DNA of 64,000 bases from assembly GCA_964036045.1 (NCBI GenBank), contig OZ038395.1, positions 8,909,547 to 8,973,546 on the forward strand. Direction: 5' to 3'. The notes below the pieces were generated by a model, which was not told the origin of the DNA, searched no databases, and was given only the letters and a program-made list of their open reading frames with translations. Below are positions 54,277-64,000 of this stretch, one piece after another. Source of the stretch: Eutreptiella sp. 'Long Island Sound 2002'. Its lineage: Eukaryota; Euglenozoa; Euglenophyceae; Eutreptiales; Eutreptiaceae. How positions within the stretch are numbered: the first letter of the stretch is position 1; each line of letters opens with the position of its first letter. The translations under genes and the position numbers were made by a program.

Positions 54277-54592
54277 CGTTTTCGCACAGCGCGCGCACAA
54301 CGCCAATTATTACGGTGATTAACCAGGTAACAACCCTGAAAACCACCCCCCTGCGGAATCATGCACAATCAATTCAAAACTCAAAAATTCAAACATTTCA
54401 TGCTTGCCATGGGTCCCAGGGACCTAAATTCTGCCCCCCTATAGCCCCGTCCACTACAGCAGCCATTCAATGACGTCCTTTCAATCTTCTGAACTTACCG
54501 AACTCCCGGTGGTGAAGAACAGCCTACATTTCGCACAGCGCGCGCACAGCGGGTGCACAGCGCGCGCACGGTGCACGGTACGCCCCCTCACA
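54277..54592 (+). repeat. element family E, copy 2
   Basis: Nearly identical to 38404-38710 over the whole length, including the GCACAGCGCGCG units at the right end. Confidence 0.85.
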
Positions 54593-56281
54593 ATCCAGGA
54601 GGAGGGGCCGAGGTCATTAGACTATGCCACTACACACTTCACCGGGAAGGGTTGAGACCTCAATTGTAGGCTAAAGCCCTATAACCACACCTTCTTCCGC
54701 ATTGCGGGCCCGACGGTTATTCCGAGCCTTGTTGGCATTGGGCTTCCGGACGTGCCACGGGCCCAAGTTACATACCAGTCAAGTAACAGTCGCAACTTCA
54801 ACGACCTGATTATTGGCAGCTCCTTCTCCACATCGGCCCTAGTGGCTTTCTTGTGTATAGTGGACACAGGAGCATCACACTCAACACGGCCCTCCTTGGT
54901 TCCTTGCCCTGTCTTTGCGCTTTTGAGGGGGGCCGGAGGGAGTGCCACCAAGGTAGGGGTGGGAGCAGCAACATCCCCGTATGGACCTCGCTTTCTAGTC
55001 AAGGGGGTTTTTGGAGGGGGGTTTGGGTGCTCCAACTCCAACTTCAACTCCATGGGACTGACACTATCCTAACTAGACTGGCTACATGCCCGGCCCCAGC
55101 CGGCCCGCCACCAAGGCGCGCGGCCCACCACTAGGGCGTGCGGCCCACCACTAGGGCGCGCGGCCACAATGCCTATGCTGCATGGACTAGAGGCCACAAT
55201 GCTGGGCATCATATCAAGGGTCTAATTACACAACATGTCATCCTTGGGCTGTTGCGCAAGTTGTACAAGGGACTCCTCCAAGGATGTGGCCTCTCCACTC
55301 TTTGCAGAATGTGGTGTCACACAGCTAGGGGTGGGTGGGGGGGGGTGCTAGTAGGGGAGGCAAGGGGCTCCCGACAGGAGGGGGGGTTACTCATGAGACA
55401 CATTGGTCTCCAAAGCTGCACACTGTGTAGCAAGGGGTGCTCCACACCCATGCACCATGGTAGATGCTTTGGAGTCACTAGGGTTACCTCAAGGGTGGTC
55501 CTATGGAATGTTGCCCCCCCCCCCCCTACACAAGGGCAGGGTTCATGGTGTTTTGTGGCACTACTAGACAGACACTAGCCTTTTCCATGGCAGTGTCCTC
55601 CAACGCATTCATCATCCCCACACACCCATCGTCCCTCAAAAGCGAGATGTGGCTCCCACTTTGCCCAAGGGTTGTGCCCTTTTCCTCATTCCCACCTTGC
55701 CTAAGGTGGTGCTCTATATTTTTCATGACTCGTACTAATCACACAAACACACAAAAATCATCTTACATTTCATGTGAATGCTCTGAATTTGTATATTTCA
55801 CTGCATGTCCAAGTGATGTCTCAAACTTGATGGCGCTTCGTTGTAGGTTCTTTTTTGAAAAGAAAAAAAAACATTCATGAGGGTACATTTTCCCGGCGCA
55901 CACCCAGCGCACACGGCATCCAAATGAATATTCCAGCCATCTATCACAATGCTTTACCCCCAAACATCACTCCCTCCTCTAGCCCAAAAACCTGAAGCGT
56001 AAGCACATTGTATGGCTGTTGGAGATCAATTGAATTCCCATTTTTTCGCCCAACAAATGGGACGATCACATGCACCCTACCCTTGGGGGGAATGTTTGCC
56101 CGGCGCGCGCCCGGCGCGCTACTTTTCTATCAACTATCCCGACTTCAGCCCCAGATTTACCCTCCCATGGAGAAGCCCCCCAAGTAGACCACATTGCACT
56201 GCACACCTTCCCTACAAAGCACGTGGCAAAATAAAGCAATATCTGTGACTTCAACCACTCCAACTGTCATTTGTAGTGTAA
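54593..56281. other. intergenic between element E and the transposase
   Basis: A 125-codon minus-strand frame (55053-54679) has no recognisable domain. CGGCCCACCACTAGGGCG repeats at 55100-55170. CCGGCGCGCGCCCGGCGCGC is at 56100, a motif seen in altered form at 47756, 57708 and 58598, and inverted at 34960. No gene supported. Confidence 0.4.
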
Positions 56282-57031
56282 TTAACAAACAACATTGGTC
56301 CCACAAGTGTGGGTGTCAATACATTCATTACAATAGTGCTCCTTACACTCATCACAAACTGCGACGGTGGAGCGCCTTTGGCAACACAAAACACACACTT
56401 CCGCCTCATCCTCTGCCTCATCTTGCGTGGCGGCCGAGTTGCTTTGGTCAGTCCAAACGTGAGGCGGGACATGCTCCCATGGTCCGTAGGGGGGGTGACG
56501 GACTTGCCTCCGGATGCAAAACTGAGTGAAATGCAACAAAATGCAGACTGACTGGTGCAACTCATTGGGGCCGCCACGCCAGATGTTCCTAACCAAACCC
56601 CAATGCCACAACCGAGCAAACAGCTGCTCAATGCGTGCCCTATACCACCCATGGACATCATTGTAACCTTGTTGGCGGGCTGTCAAAGTGCCATTCTTTC
56701 TTCCAATGAATGGCACAATGGCATGAATCCGGCCTTTATAAGCGCCATCATGGCCCCCAACTTCAAAATCAAAGAAATCACCTCGGGTACGAGAAGGTCC
56801 GTACCCATCCCAAATCAAAACATCTGCTGATGTCCCGGGGGCCAAGGGGCAAATCCATACAATGTTGCCCAACATATCAACGGCAACAGTGACCTTGTAA
56901 ACATGCGACGCATACTTAGGATTCCACATGTCTGCACTCCATATCCCGCCAATGGAACTGATGGGCATGGAGTCTGTGAAATGCGTCATAAAGAATGGAA
57001 AATGGGGACAATGGTTGAAAGGATTCAACAT
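56282..57031 (-). CDS. Harbinger-like DDE transposase with C-terminal B-box-like zinc finger
   Basis: 249 residues. The catalytic core is complete by eye: first Asp in HFTDSMPIS (Asp20), second in VGGHDGAYKG (Asp95), Glu in YRARIEQLFARLWHW (Glu135), with KVTVAVD, PLAPGTSADVLIWDG and YND blocks typical of the DDE_Tnp_4/Harbinger group. These enzymes cut and paste DNA elements. Residues 211-245 read CVLC, then CDECKEHYCNEC, IDTHTC, the ligand order of a B-box zinc finger. The N-terminal DNA-binding part normally found before the DDE core is missing from this frame; it may lie upstream in another exon or be lost. A fragment of a second copy lies at 57738-57812 and an SH3/Tudor-like ORF at 57985-58233, same strand. 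Confidence 0.75.
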   Translation of the reverse strand: MLNPFNHCPHFPFFMTHFTDSMPISSIGGIWSADMWNPKYASHVYKVTVAVDMLGNIVWICPLAPGTSADVLIWDGYGPSRTRGDFFDFEVGGHDGAYKGRIHAIVPFIGRKNGTLTARQQGYNDVHGWYRARIEQLFARLWHWGLVRNIWRGGPNELHQSVCILLHFTQFCIRRQVRHPPYGPWEHVPPHVWTDQSNSAATQDEAEDEAEVCVLCCQRRSTVAVCDECKEHYCNECIDTHTCGTNVVC

Positions 57032-57289
57032 GTCGGCCCATCGAATCTCTTGAACAACATGGTTAAGGTATTCGCTGAATGTATCACCATATTACCAGCT
57101 CAGCGTGCCCGTTTCAAAGTGCACATGCACGCATTTCAGGAACTACGCAACAAAACACAATGCAACGCAACACAAAGCAAAGCACGAGAAAGCAAAGGAA
57201 GAAAGAAAGCCCCTGAATGCCTCCTTCTCGAGCCGGGGTATGAAAGCTCGAGGCAGGGATCTTCAGGTGCCGGTCTCGGCGAATTGGCT

Positions 57290-57560
57290 ACATCTACATC
57301 ACCCCTGCATTCTCGGGGGTCCCCAACAAGGGGAACAAAATCAAAACTCAAAACCTACGCCGGGGGTCACCATGATGCACCACGCAACAAAGCGTGGATT
57401 CAAAGATTGTCCCGGTTTCCTCAATAGCACCGGACGGTTGGGGCCCAAAAGAGGGCGGAAATGCTACATCACCCCTGCATTCTCGGGGGTCCCCAACAAA
57501 GGGGGACAAAATCAGAACTCAAAACCTCCGCTAGGGGTCACCATGATGCCCCTAGGGGCC
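57290..57560 (+). repeat. about 90-bp direct repeat, two units
   Basis: ACATCACCCCTGCATTCTCG, GGGGTCCCCAACAA and GGGGTCACCATGATGC at 57294-57378 and 57466-57548. Confidence 0.8.
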
Positions 57561-57569
57561 CCTAGTATC

Positions 57570-57665
57570 TCAAAGTATGGGTCTCTAGTACGGCCACACG
57601 CCCAAATAGTTGCACTGCGCGCGCACTGCGGTTGAGGCGCTCCCTAAGTGCGCCCCCTTAGCGCA
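57570..57665 (+). repeat. terminal module D
   Basis: TATGGGTCTCTAGTACGGCC, ACGCCCAAATAGTTGCACTG, CGCGCGCACTGCGG, then GCGCCCCCTTA-type ends. Confidence 0.65.
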
Positions 57666-57737
57666 CCCCCTAAAAGGTCACCGGTGGGGCACGGGTCCAA
57701 AAAGATGCCCGGCACGCGCCTGGCGCGCTAACGTTCC

Positions 57738-57812
57738 CCCTTGTGGGCCCCATCATGGCCACCCACCTCAAAATCAAAGAATACCTCTCTTGTGCGTGAC
57801 GGACCACCGAAG
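57738..57812 (-). pseudogene. fragment of a second Harbinger-like transposase
   Basis: The minus strand reads GPSRTREVFFDFEVGGHDGA, almost the same as residues 78-97 of the transposase at 56282-57031. Only about 25 codons around the second catalytic Asp remain. Confidence 0.7.
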
Positions 57813-57984
57813 TGGCCACACTAAGGGCGAATGCGCGCGCACTGCGTGCTACTTTTAGACTATGTTCCCCCCAAAGAGCCCCTAGACACGCCCCTTGGAA
57901 ACACCCTTAGAATTAGGCGACCCAAACTGGACTAGAGGGGACCTTGAGGGGGACCTTCCCGGTTCTTGTGGCAGTGGTGAAGGA

Positions 57985-58233
57985 CTAGGGGCCTTTGGGT
58001 GGGGGACTTGACTGTGGGTTGGGCAGCGGAGATGGAGGGCAGTGAGGTGGCGAATCTGAACTTGAGATGGCAAAGGAGATGGACTCCATCTTGCATTGCC
58101 AGTTCACCACTCTCAACCCATCTTGGTAATATTCCAAATGGAGGAGTCCGTCTTCAGCCGTCCCAACCACCGTGGCAGGAGGTTGGCCATTGGAGCGGGT
58201 ATAGAACACCCTATCCCCAATACTGAGATCCAT
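57985..58233 (-). CDS. small SH3/Tudor-like ORF near the transposase
   Basis: 82 codons from MDLSIGDRVFY (an in-frame ATG 60 bases upstream is possible). The core RVFYTRSNGQPPATVVG, LLHLEYYQDGLRVVN is strand-rich and resembles small SH3/Tudor barrels. It matches the pattern of the ORF at 8784-9044. The end is Ser/Pro-rich. On the same strand and 0.95 kb upstream of the DDE transposase, it may be the element's second gene or the N-terminal module of a longer transposase. Confidence 0.5.
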   Translation of the reverse strand: MDLSIGDRVFYTRSNGQPPATVVGTAEDGLLHLEYYQDGLRVVNWQCKMESISFAISSSDSPPHCPPSPLPNPQSSPPPKGP

Positions 58234-58436
58234 GGAGAAAGTGGAGCTGAGAAATGAGGAGGGAAGTATGATATGATGTTCTGTAGGAGGCACCTTGAAA
58301 GTGTATCACCATATCAATCAACCGAGAAAAAGATTAGGTGTGGTGGAAATGGGTTAACACCGTGTGCAAAAAGGTAGAAATGGGTGAAGTAGGCTGAACA
58401 TCCAAAAATGCCATATCCCCAATGCATCAAAACCTA

Positions 58437-59180
58437 CTACCAAACAACAATGATGCCCAAAGGACCACAAAATATGGGTTTCTACTACAGACGGACGCCC
58501 AAATAGTTGCACTGCGCGCACACTGCACGCGCACTGCGCTTAAGGCGCCCCCTTAAAGAGTGGGAGTCCTTCGAGGGCACACATCAAAGTGGCACGCCCG
58601 GCGCACCCGGCGCGCTAACATACTCTCCATGACCCCATAACCGGGGTCAAGTGGGGAACCTACAGTTGGGGTGCACAGCACACACATCAATACCGGAACA
58701 ACTGTGCACAGTGCGCCACAAGATGAAGAATTCATTGAGCAAAGCAGCATTCAGGGAGTTAGTGTCTGTTCCAGCGTGAGTAATGGTCGGTTCTGATCGA
58801 CCGAATGACCCCACCATAGACAAATTCAGCCCTTAGTCCAGAGTGTTTGCCGCAGCCAAATTCTCTTCTTTGTGGGGGTGCACCACTATCTATGTACATC
58901 AGCTTAGTGTCCGTTACCCCAGAATGAACCTGGCGTGCTGGGACCCTTGCAGAGCCTCAGACCAGCGTTGACTGAGTAGAGTAGTAAAATGTTTGTTTAT
59001 TGCCATTATAAACGATTGTCGAAGCAAGAAAACCTTTTTGTCGCTGCAGAATCGGCTCCTATGCTGCAGCCAGCTCCTGTTTCCTCACAATGGTCAGGCA
59101 CACGCAGGGCAGGGAGCTGAAGAGCCTCCTACACTGTTCAGGTCACCCGATGCATGTTGGATCCAGATCCAGGCTTATAT
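58437..59180 (+). repeat. segmental duplication pair with 47584-48967, copy 2
   Basis: Same sequence as copy 1 without the 612-bp element; the empty site GTTTGTTT is at 58991-58998. Confidence 0.88.
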
Positions 59181-59589
59181 AGTATCACCAAGCAGAAGCC
59201 CCTACGGAGAGGGACAGTCTTGCTTTCTTCGCAGGATACCACAGAGGGCTGGTCACTGGGAGGTAGCCACGTCGCCCAGCGGCGACCGAAAACCGCACAC
59301 AAACCGAACACTTGCCCGATACTAGCAGCATCAGTACAGCACAAGGACGAGGCGGGGAAACAATTGTGAGCAGGGGGGCAGGTTCCCAGGTTCTTCACAC
59401 CCCTTTCTCCCTGTCCCTGCACAGGCACTGGACGTGGCTCATGGGTCAAAGTGACAAATGGCAAAATCTAAATAGCCTGTTACACACACAGAGTCGGGGA
59501 GAACGGGGCCAGGACAGAACTTCCGTTCCTGCGAAACTACAGTTTCTGATGGCGGAGGGTGTGTATTCTTTTTTTTTTGCAACAGGCCT

Positions 59590-59640
59590 GCGCTGAGTAG
59601 CGATAAGGCTCTCGGGTTCACAACCCGGTCTCTGCATCAG
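59590..59640 (+). other. tRNA-like anticodon-arm hairpin
   Basis: GCTGAGTAGCGATAAGGC followed by TCGGGTTCACAACCCGG, a 5-bp stem with a 7-base loop that would show a CAC anticodon. No T-arm or acceptor stem follows, so at most the 5-prime half of a tRNA gene. Confidence 0.25.
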
Positions 59641-59855
59641 TGCTGCAGGGCGCAGTACAGTCACCCGATATATCGTGTGGCCGAAAAGGCAAACCTGGAT
59701 CTGTGCCTGCAGAGGGTACCAATGCATGGTAGTGCAGCGGGTACTGCCACGCCGAAGCAACCCAAAAATTCAAGGATTCAAAGATTCAACAAGGATGCAT
59801 TGAGGTTCCTACTTGCGTCTGATGGCGGAGGGTGTGTATTCTGGCGTCAGCCCGC

Positions 59856-59862
<7 letters not shown>

Positions 59863-59901
<39 letters not shown>
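59863..59901 (+). repeat. GA microsatellite
   Basis: Nineteen or so GA units. Confidence 0.95.
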
Positions 59902-59904
<3 letters not shown>

Positions 59905-60789
59905 CCCGAATCGGGGCGGGCCCGCTTGTTTCTTTTCGTTTATTTTGGTGCTCGGGGGGCACTATCCGGCTGAAGGAACACAATTTGCAGAAGCGGGTGG
60001 ACGACTCGGGGAGAAGATGTCAGCCGGTAAGCGATGACCTGCGCCGCAACCCGTTGTTTTGGCCAGCGGACCGGGGCCACGGTGGGGGGGTGGCACGAGG
60101 GATAGCGTGTGAGGCAGATGGCACACACGATTGTCCATCGGGTGTATTGTTCATGTTCGTGGCGCGGTGCGCCGCCGGGCAGAAGGCACGGGAATGGGTG
60201 CACTACAGGGGACAGCCCCTTGGGGGCCCCTTTGGCCGGCCCCGCCCTGAGCAATGCGGTCCCGTAGGCCAAACCAATCGGTTGGTACCCCCCCCCCCTT
60301 GTCCTTCCCCACCCCAGGGAAGACGGTCCCCCACCACCCCCCCTGGGGGACGGTCACCAAGTGACGGTCCCCCATCCCCCCCCCTGGGAAAGGACAAGGG
60401 GCGGGGAACGACAAAGGGGGGGGAGGGTACGTGCCCCCGCCCCCCCAGCCCGGCCCCTCCCGGCCCTCACAGGAGTTCAAGGGATGACGACGTCTCTTGG
60501 CATCAACAGCACCGCCCTCTGCCAGATTTGCTTGCCTTTTGTGTGTGTGTGTGCATCCGCCATTCCCGAGTTCGGCCCGTTTCGGGGAGCGGAAGCGTGG
60601 CCATGCCGCGGTCCATCATGGGTTCAATTGGGGGCCAATTCATGAGGTTTGCATGACCCCCCACAGCCCCTCACGCCGGGATCAATGCCGCCTCAGTTCA
60701 AAGCCCACTTGGTGGTCTGGTTGGGGTGTTTCAGGAAACAGTCCCCGAAACAGTCCCAGTCGAAGTACGTACAGCCATCAGAGGATAGG

Positions 60790-60970
60790 GTTGCGGGTTC
60801 GAATTCGCAAGAATTCACACGAATTCGAATTCGGTACGAATTCGCTCGAATTCGGAGGTATCATTCACAAACTCTCATTATGACTCTGTTGAAATCGAAT
60901 TCGCTCAAATTCGCACGATTTCGAATTCGGGACGAATTCGCTCGAATTCAAATTGAATTCGAAGCGAACC
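60790..60970 (+). repeat. TCGAATTCG-rich cluster
   Basis: At least eight CGAATTCG or GAATTCG words in about 180 bases, each self-complementary, with ACGAATTCGCTCGAATTC occurring twice. Confidence 0.85.
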
Positions 60971-61473
60971 TGCATCCCTATCAGGAGATGCCCTCCGGCC
61001 ACGCGCGTTCAGAAGACGCCTGGACGGGTATGTTCTTCCTGTAATATTACTCTACATCTCAGAAAAACAGCATAACCTCCTCTCCTCTCACAAAAATCGC
61101 ATATCATTCTCTCCTCTCGTAGTCCTGTGCCTGTCTAACACCGCCGTCTGCCAGGAACGGTGGCAGGAGGGGGGGGGGGGGGGGCGTGAGGCGGGGGGGG
61201 GGGGTCACAAGTGCCGGCAAAAGCGGTTACCAGCGGTTGAACAAGGGATTGGGAGGCCCTTCCGGGGGGAAGAGAACCGTTCGGCAGGGGCTGGCCGTCA
61301 CCTCAAAAAGGGCGGCGCCAGCCCCCCCCCCCCCCCAGGAGCGACCCCCGACCCCCACAACACAAAAGCTGCGTGCCGGCCGTCCGGGCGACACAAGGGG
61401 ACGAGACGACCGCGCGCCCGGCGTGTGCTACTCGGCACAGAAGCGTGGCGATGGCGTGTGCCCCCCCCCCCCC

Positions 61474-61735
61474 CGTGTGACATTCCGTCTGGTTGCAGTT
61501 TCTTTGCGGGGCCCTGGACAGTCCCCCGTTCGTCCCTTCGCATGTTGCGTCGGGTCGCTGCGTTCTGTCGGCCGCTGCGGCCGGTGCTCCTGCTGGTGTC
61601 GTTTCCGCGTTCGCCGAGCCCAGTGGTTGGGTCTGTGCTGGATGTGGCGGGTGCCGTTTGTGCGTCAGCGGTGCCCAGTAGGTGGCATATTGGGGCTGTG
61701 CTGGTTGTTGCGGGGGCCGTTTGGCTGGTTCCCTG
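61474..61735 (+). repeat. dispersed repeat R1, copy 5
   Basis: After a run of fourteen C. The tail is longer than in other copies, with the CCCAGTxGGTxG-GGGCTGTGCTGG part present twice. Confidence 0.85.
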
Positions 61736-62420
61736 GACTTCGCTCCCTCAAGACACGGGCAGAGTACAAGTCGAACAACCATCTGACGGGCGGGAGCGCG
61801 CGGCCCCAGTGTGCGGATGCACTGTAAGTAGATCAGTGTGGGATGGCGCGGGTTCGGGGGTGGGTGGGTGGGAAGTAAAATATACTGAACACTGTGAAGA
61901 AGAGAGGCAGTGACGCCAAACTGGGGTTTCTGGGGAAACCCGGGTTTGACGGTTTTTGCTGCTGATGCACCTCCGCCCTCCGGTCATCCACAACCGAGCA
62001 CCCCAACCCCCTACCCACCTCGTGTCGAAGCTACGGCCGGGTACCAAACAACGTCCAAAACCACACCAAACTCCTCTACCAAACCGTGCCTTACACTGTA
62101 CTGTACAGACCGCCTTTGTGTGGAGCTGCTGCTGCAACCGCCCGCCCGCCTGCCCGCCCGCCCCATATCTATTTGAGACAGTCTTCAGGCTGCACCGCCC
62201 GTGTCCATAGGCCACAAGGCAAAGGACCAGGCACTGCCGAGTCAAGGGCAGTGTGTACCCGCGCTTTGAGTGCCGTAAACGACGTCCAGACAGCCAAACA
62301 CCGGCCCGTTCAGGTGGCGTACCTTGGGCAAGCCGTGGCGTGCGCCCGGCTGAAAGACAGTCACAAGACCTATACCTTGCCCCCCCTTGTAATCTCCCCG
62401 CGCTTGCTCACCAGAAGGGA
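61736..62420. other. intergenic
   Basis: No gene or shared repeat recognised; a CCGCCCG tract at 62143-62162. Confidence 0.4.
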
Positions 62421-62424
62421 CTCA

Positions 62425-62570
62425 AGAAATCTCTCGGAATCAAGGATCAGAGCTGTCCAGTGCTACGATTGTCCCACAAGACGGTGCGGTAGCGGACATC
62501 GCACGTCGTGGAGGATGAGCGGTATCTGATACCAGGCGATGCAGTGGGAACTGCCACACCCAAAAGCATG
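62425..62570 (+). repeat. dispersed repeat family C, copy
   Basis: AGAGCTGTCCAGTGCTACGA and a diverged continuation (GCGGACATCGCACGTCGTGG). Confidence 0.65.
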
Positions 62571-62587
62571 AGCTAGACACACAGGGG

Positions 62588-62775
62588 GCGTTTTTGCACA
62601 GCGCCAATTATTACGTTGTTTATCCCGGGGGCACCCCTGCAAACCAACCCCCTACAGAAGGATGCATGATCCATTCAAAACAGCATCGGGGGTGCAGAAT
62701 TCAGGACCCTGGGACCTGTGGCTACCGGTGGTGGAAAACAGCCGACTTTTTCGCACCGCGCACGGTGCGCCCCCA
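62588..62775 (+). repeat. element family E, decayed copy
   Basis: GGCGTTTTTGCACAGCGCC, AATTATTACGTTGTTTATCC and a GCACCGCGCACGGTGCGCCC end; internal part shortened. Confidence 0.6.
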
Positions 62776-63385
62776 GAGAATGGAAAGGCCTGTGGGCGGA
62801 GGCGCAGACCGGGGGGGTATCACTGCAAGCTGGCCGTTGCACGCCACAACGGCCTTTTCGCGTGGTCATTCACACTGTCATCGCGCAATTGTACGTGAAA
62901 CTCTCGACGGAAAAGAACGGACAACCTGCGGCTTTCCGAGCCCCTTTGTGGCAGGCTGTGGGGTCGGCACTGCATGAGAGTGCGGCAGCGGTGATCGGCT
63001 GCGCAACGAAAAATGGAACGCCGCGAGCCTCCAACCGAAAATCGCGAACCGGGTGCGGGAACTGTCCGGGTACAGACCCGCGTGGCCGTTCCTACTGCGA
63101 CAGTCCGCGCACGCGGTGCCGCACCCGGTGCGGCCTCCCCCCATGAGCGCGTCGCACGCGCGTCTGGCTCTGCGACGGGCGGTTGAAGTTTGCCACAGCA
63201 CACGGGACGCGCAATTCACACCATCCCAGGCAGTCGCCCGCCATTCCTGATGGGCCATGACCCACCGCGGTGTCCGTTAGAGGCTTTTCGTCGATTGTAG
63301 AGTCGGATGAGGGCTCAGGGGGAACAACGGTCGGTTCTGATCGGCTGAATGCCCCCGCCTGAGACACTTTCTTTTTTTTTAGGGG
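62776..63385. other. intergenic
   Basis: No supported gene. CGGTCGGTTCTGATCGGCTG at 63329 matches text at 47946 and 58787 in the duplicated segments. Confidence 0.4.
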
Positions 63386-63389
63386 GGGG

Positions 63390-63590
63390 GTTCAGCCCAA
63401 GATGAGCTGGCGTAGCCCGCTCACTTCACAGTACTCGAGATAACCTCTCAGAATCAAGGTACAGAGCTGTCCAGTGCTGCGATGATCCCACAGTGGCCGT
63501 GGTAGCGGATCTGACACGTAATGAGGATGAGCTGAGTCTGAAACCAGGTTATGCAGCGGGAGACTGCCACGCCCGTAGGCTTCCCCCACC
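63390..63590 (+). repeat. dispersed repeat family C, copy
   Basis: AAGATGAGCTGGCGTAGCCC, AGAGCTGTCCAGTGCTGCGA, GATCTGACACGTAATGAGG, GTCTGAAACCAGGTTATGC. Confidence 0.75.
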
Positions 63591-63622
63591 ATAGACACTT
63601 TCAGCCCTTAGTCCGGAGTGTT

Positions 63623-63760
63623 GGAAGGAAATCATATTAAGGAGCAATAGTCCATGGGGCTTCCACCCATTCCAGCCCCCAGACTTACCCAAGGGGCAAG
63701 TCGCGCGGGTTTCTGGAGAGCTGCCGCCCTGTATGACAAGAGGCTCCTCCCTCCGTCCTT
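63623..63760 (+). repeat. dispersed repeat shared with 6564-6690
   Basis: GGAAGGAAATCATATTAAGG, GCAATAGTCCATGGGG, CTGTATGACAAGAGGCTCC. Confidence 0.65.
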
Positions 63761-64000
63761 TAGGTCACCTCACGTGAGGCCTGTCCATGCTTCATGAGCT
63801 CATCTGTGCTGCTGGAAGACAGAGTACCCTCCTGCATGCTGTAGTCCGGAGTGTTGGCTGCAGCCAATTCCCATGTGGCCCCTTCTTGCCCCCCCATCCC
63901 CCTTGTAATCCCTCCCCTGATGTCAGGCCGGCCCCCATCCCCCATTTGGGGGGGGGGGAGGATTGCACTACACAATGGTAGCACTAAAACTGCTGCAGTT
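63761..64000. other. window end, intergenic
   Basis: C-rich and G-rich runs (63889-63960); nothing else recognised. Confidence 0.4.

Larger units (their letters stand above)
59181..61473. other. intergenic with low-complexity tracts
   Basis: No supported gene. Contains the tRNA-like hairpin, GA microsatellite and GAATTCG cluster listed separately, plus GGGGGACGGTCACC-type inverted C/G stretches at 60280-60420 and a G run at 61168-61205. CTGATGGCGGAGGGTGTGTATTCT occurs twice (59547, 59818). Confidence 0.4.

Noticed and set aside
59590-59640. Functional tRNA-Val (CAC)
   Set aside because: Only an anticodon-arm-like hairpin is present; no T-arm, no acceptor stem.

Overview
This is nuclear DNA of a eukaryote. 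Three protein-coding genes can be assembled, two of them split by GT-AG introns whose phases all agree. They encode a proteasome base-assembly chaperone (PSMD5/S5b type), a secreted CocE/X-prolyl dipeptidyl-peptidase-family hydrolase, and a FYVE-type zinc-finger membrane protein. A broken phytochrome with a trailing response-regulator remnant points to an alga or another protist of a photosynthetic lineage. A large-genome green alga of prasinophyte type would fit, but that is inference and the species cannot be fixed from the sequence.

Layout. 0.6-2.7 kb: phytochrome pseudogene (PAS-GAF-PHY plus a receiver remnant). 2.7-22.5 kb: no intact gene; transposon relics, small terminal-inverted-repeat elements, an RNase H relic, a possible FoldBack-type element (15.7-18.8 kb) and a tRNA-like pair (19.2 kb). 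22.6-35.8 kb, minus strand: PSMD5 homologue, 7 exons and 510 residues, whose six introns are full of repeats, microsatellites and a TTAGGG-like tract. 35.8-40.7 kb: repeats. 40.7-44.4 kb, minus strand: the hydrolase, 3 exons and 607 residues. 44.4-52.4 kb: a 43-bp tandem array, a segmental duplication carrying a truncated FYVE copy, a 612-bp inverted-repeat element with a proven 8-bp target duplication, and the full FYVE gene. 52.4-58.3 kb: mobile-element genes, namely a predicted 2-oxoglutarate/Fe(II) oxygenase beside a chromodomain relic, and a Harbinger-like DDE transposase with a zinc-binding tail and a small SH3/Tudor-like ORF upstream. 58.4-64 kb: duplicated segments and dispersed repeats.

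The three host genes have unrelated jobs (proteasome assembly, extracellular peptide or ester hydrolysis, membrane-associated FYVE function) and form no pathway. Most of the window is repetitive. Long C or G homopolymers sit at the edges of many repeat copies. The best candidates for something new are the oxygenase next to a chromodomain, a phytochrome that lacks both known bilin-attachment cysteines, the transposase with a B-box-like tail, and the recurring SH3/Tudor-like ORF.
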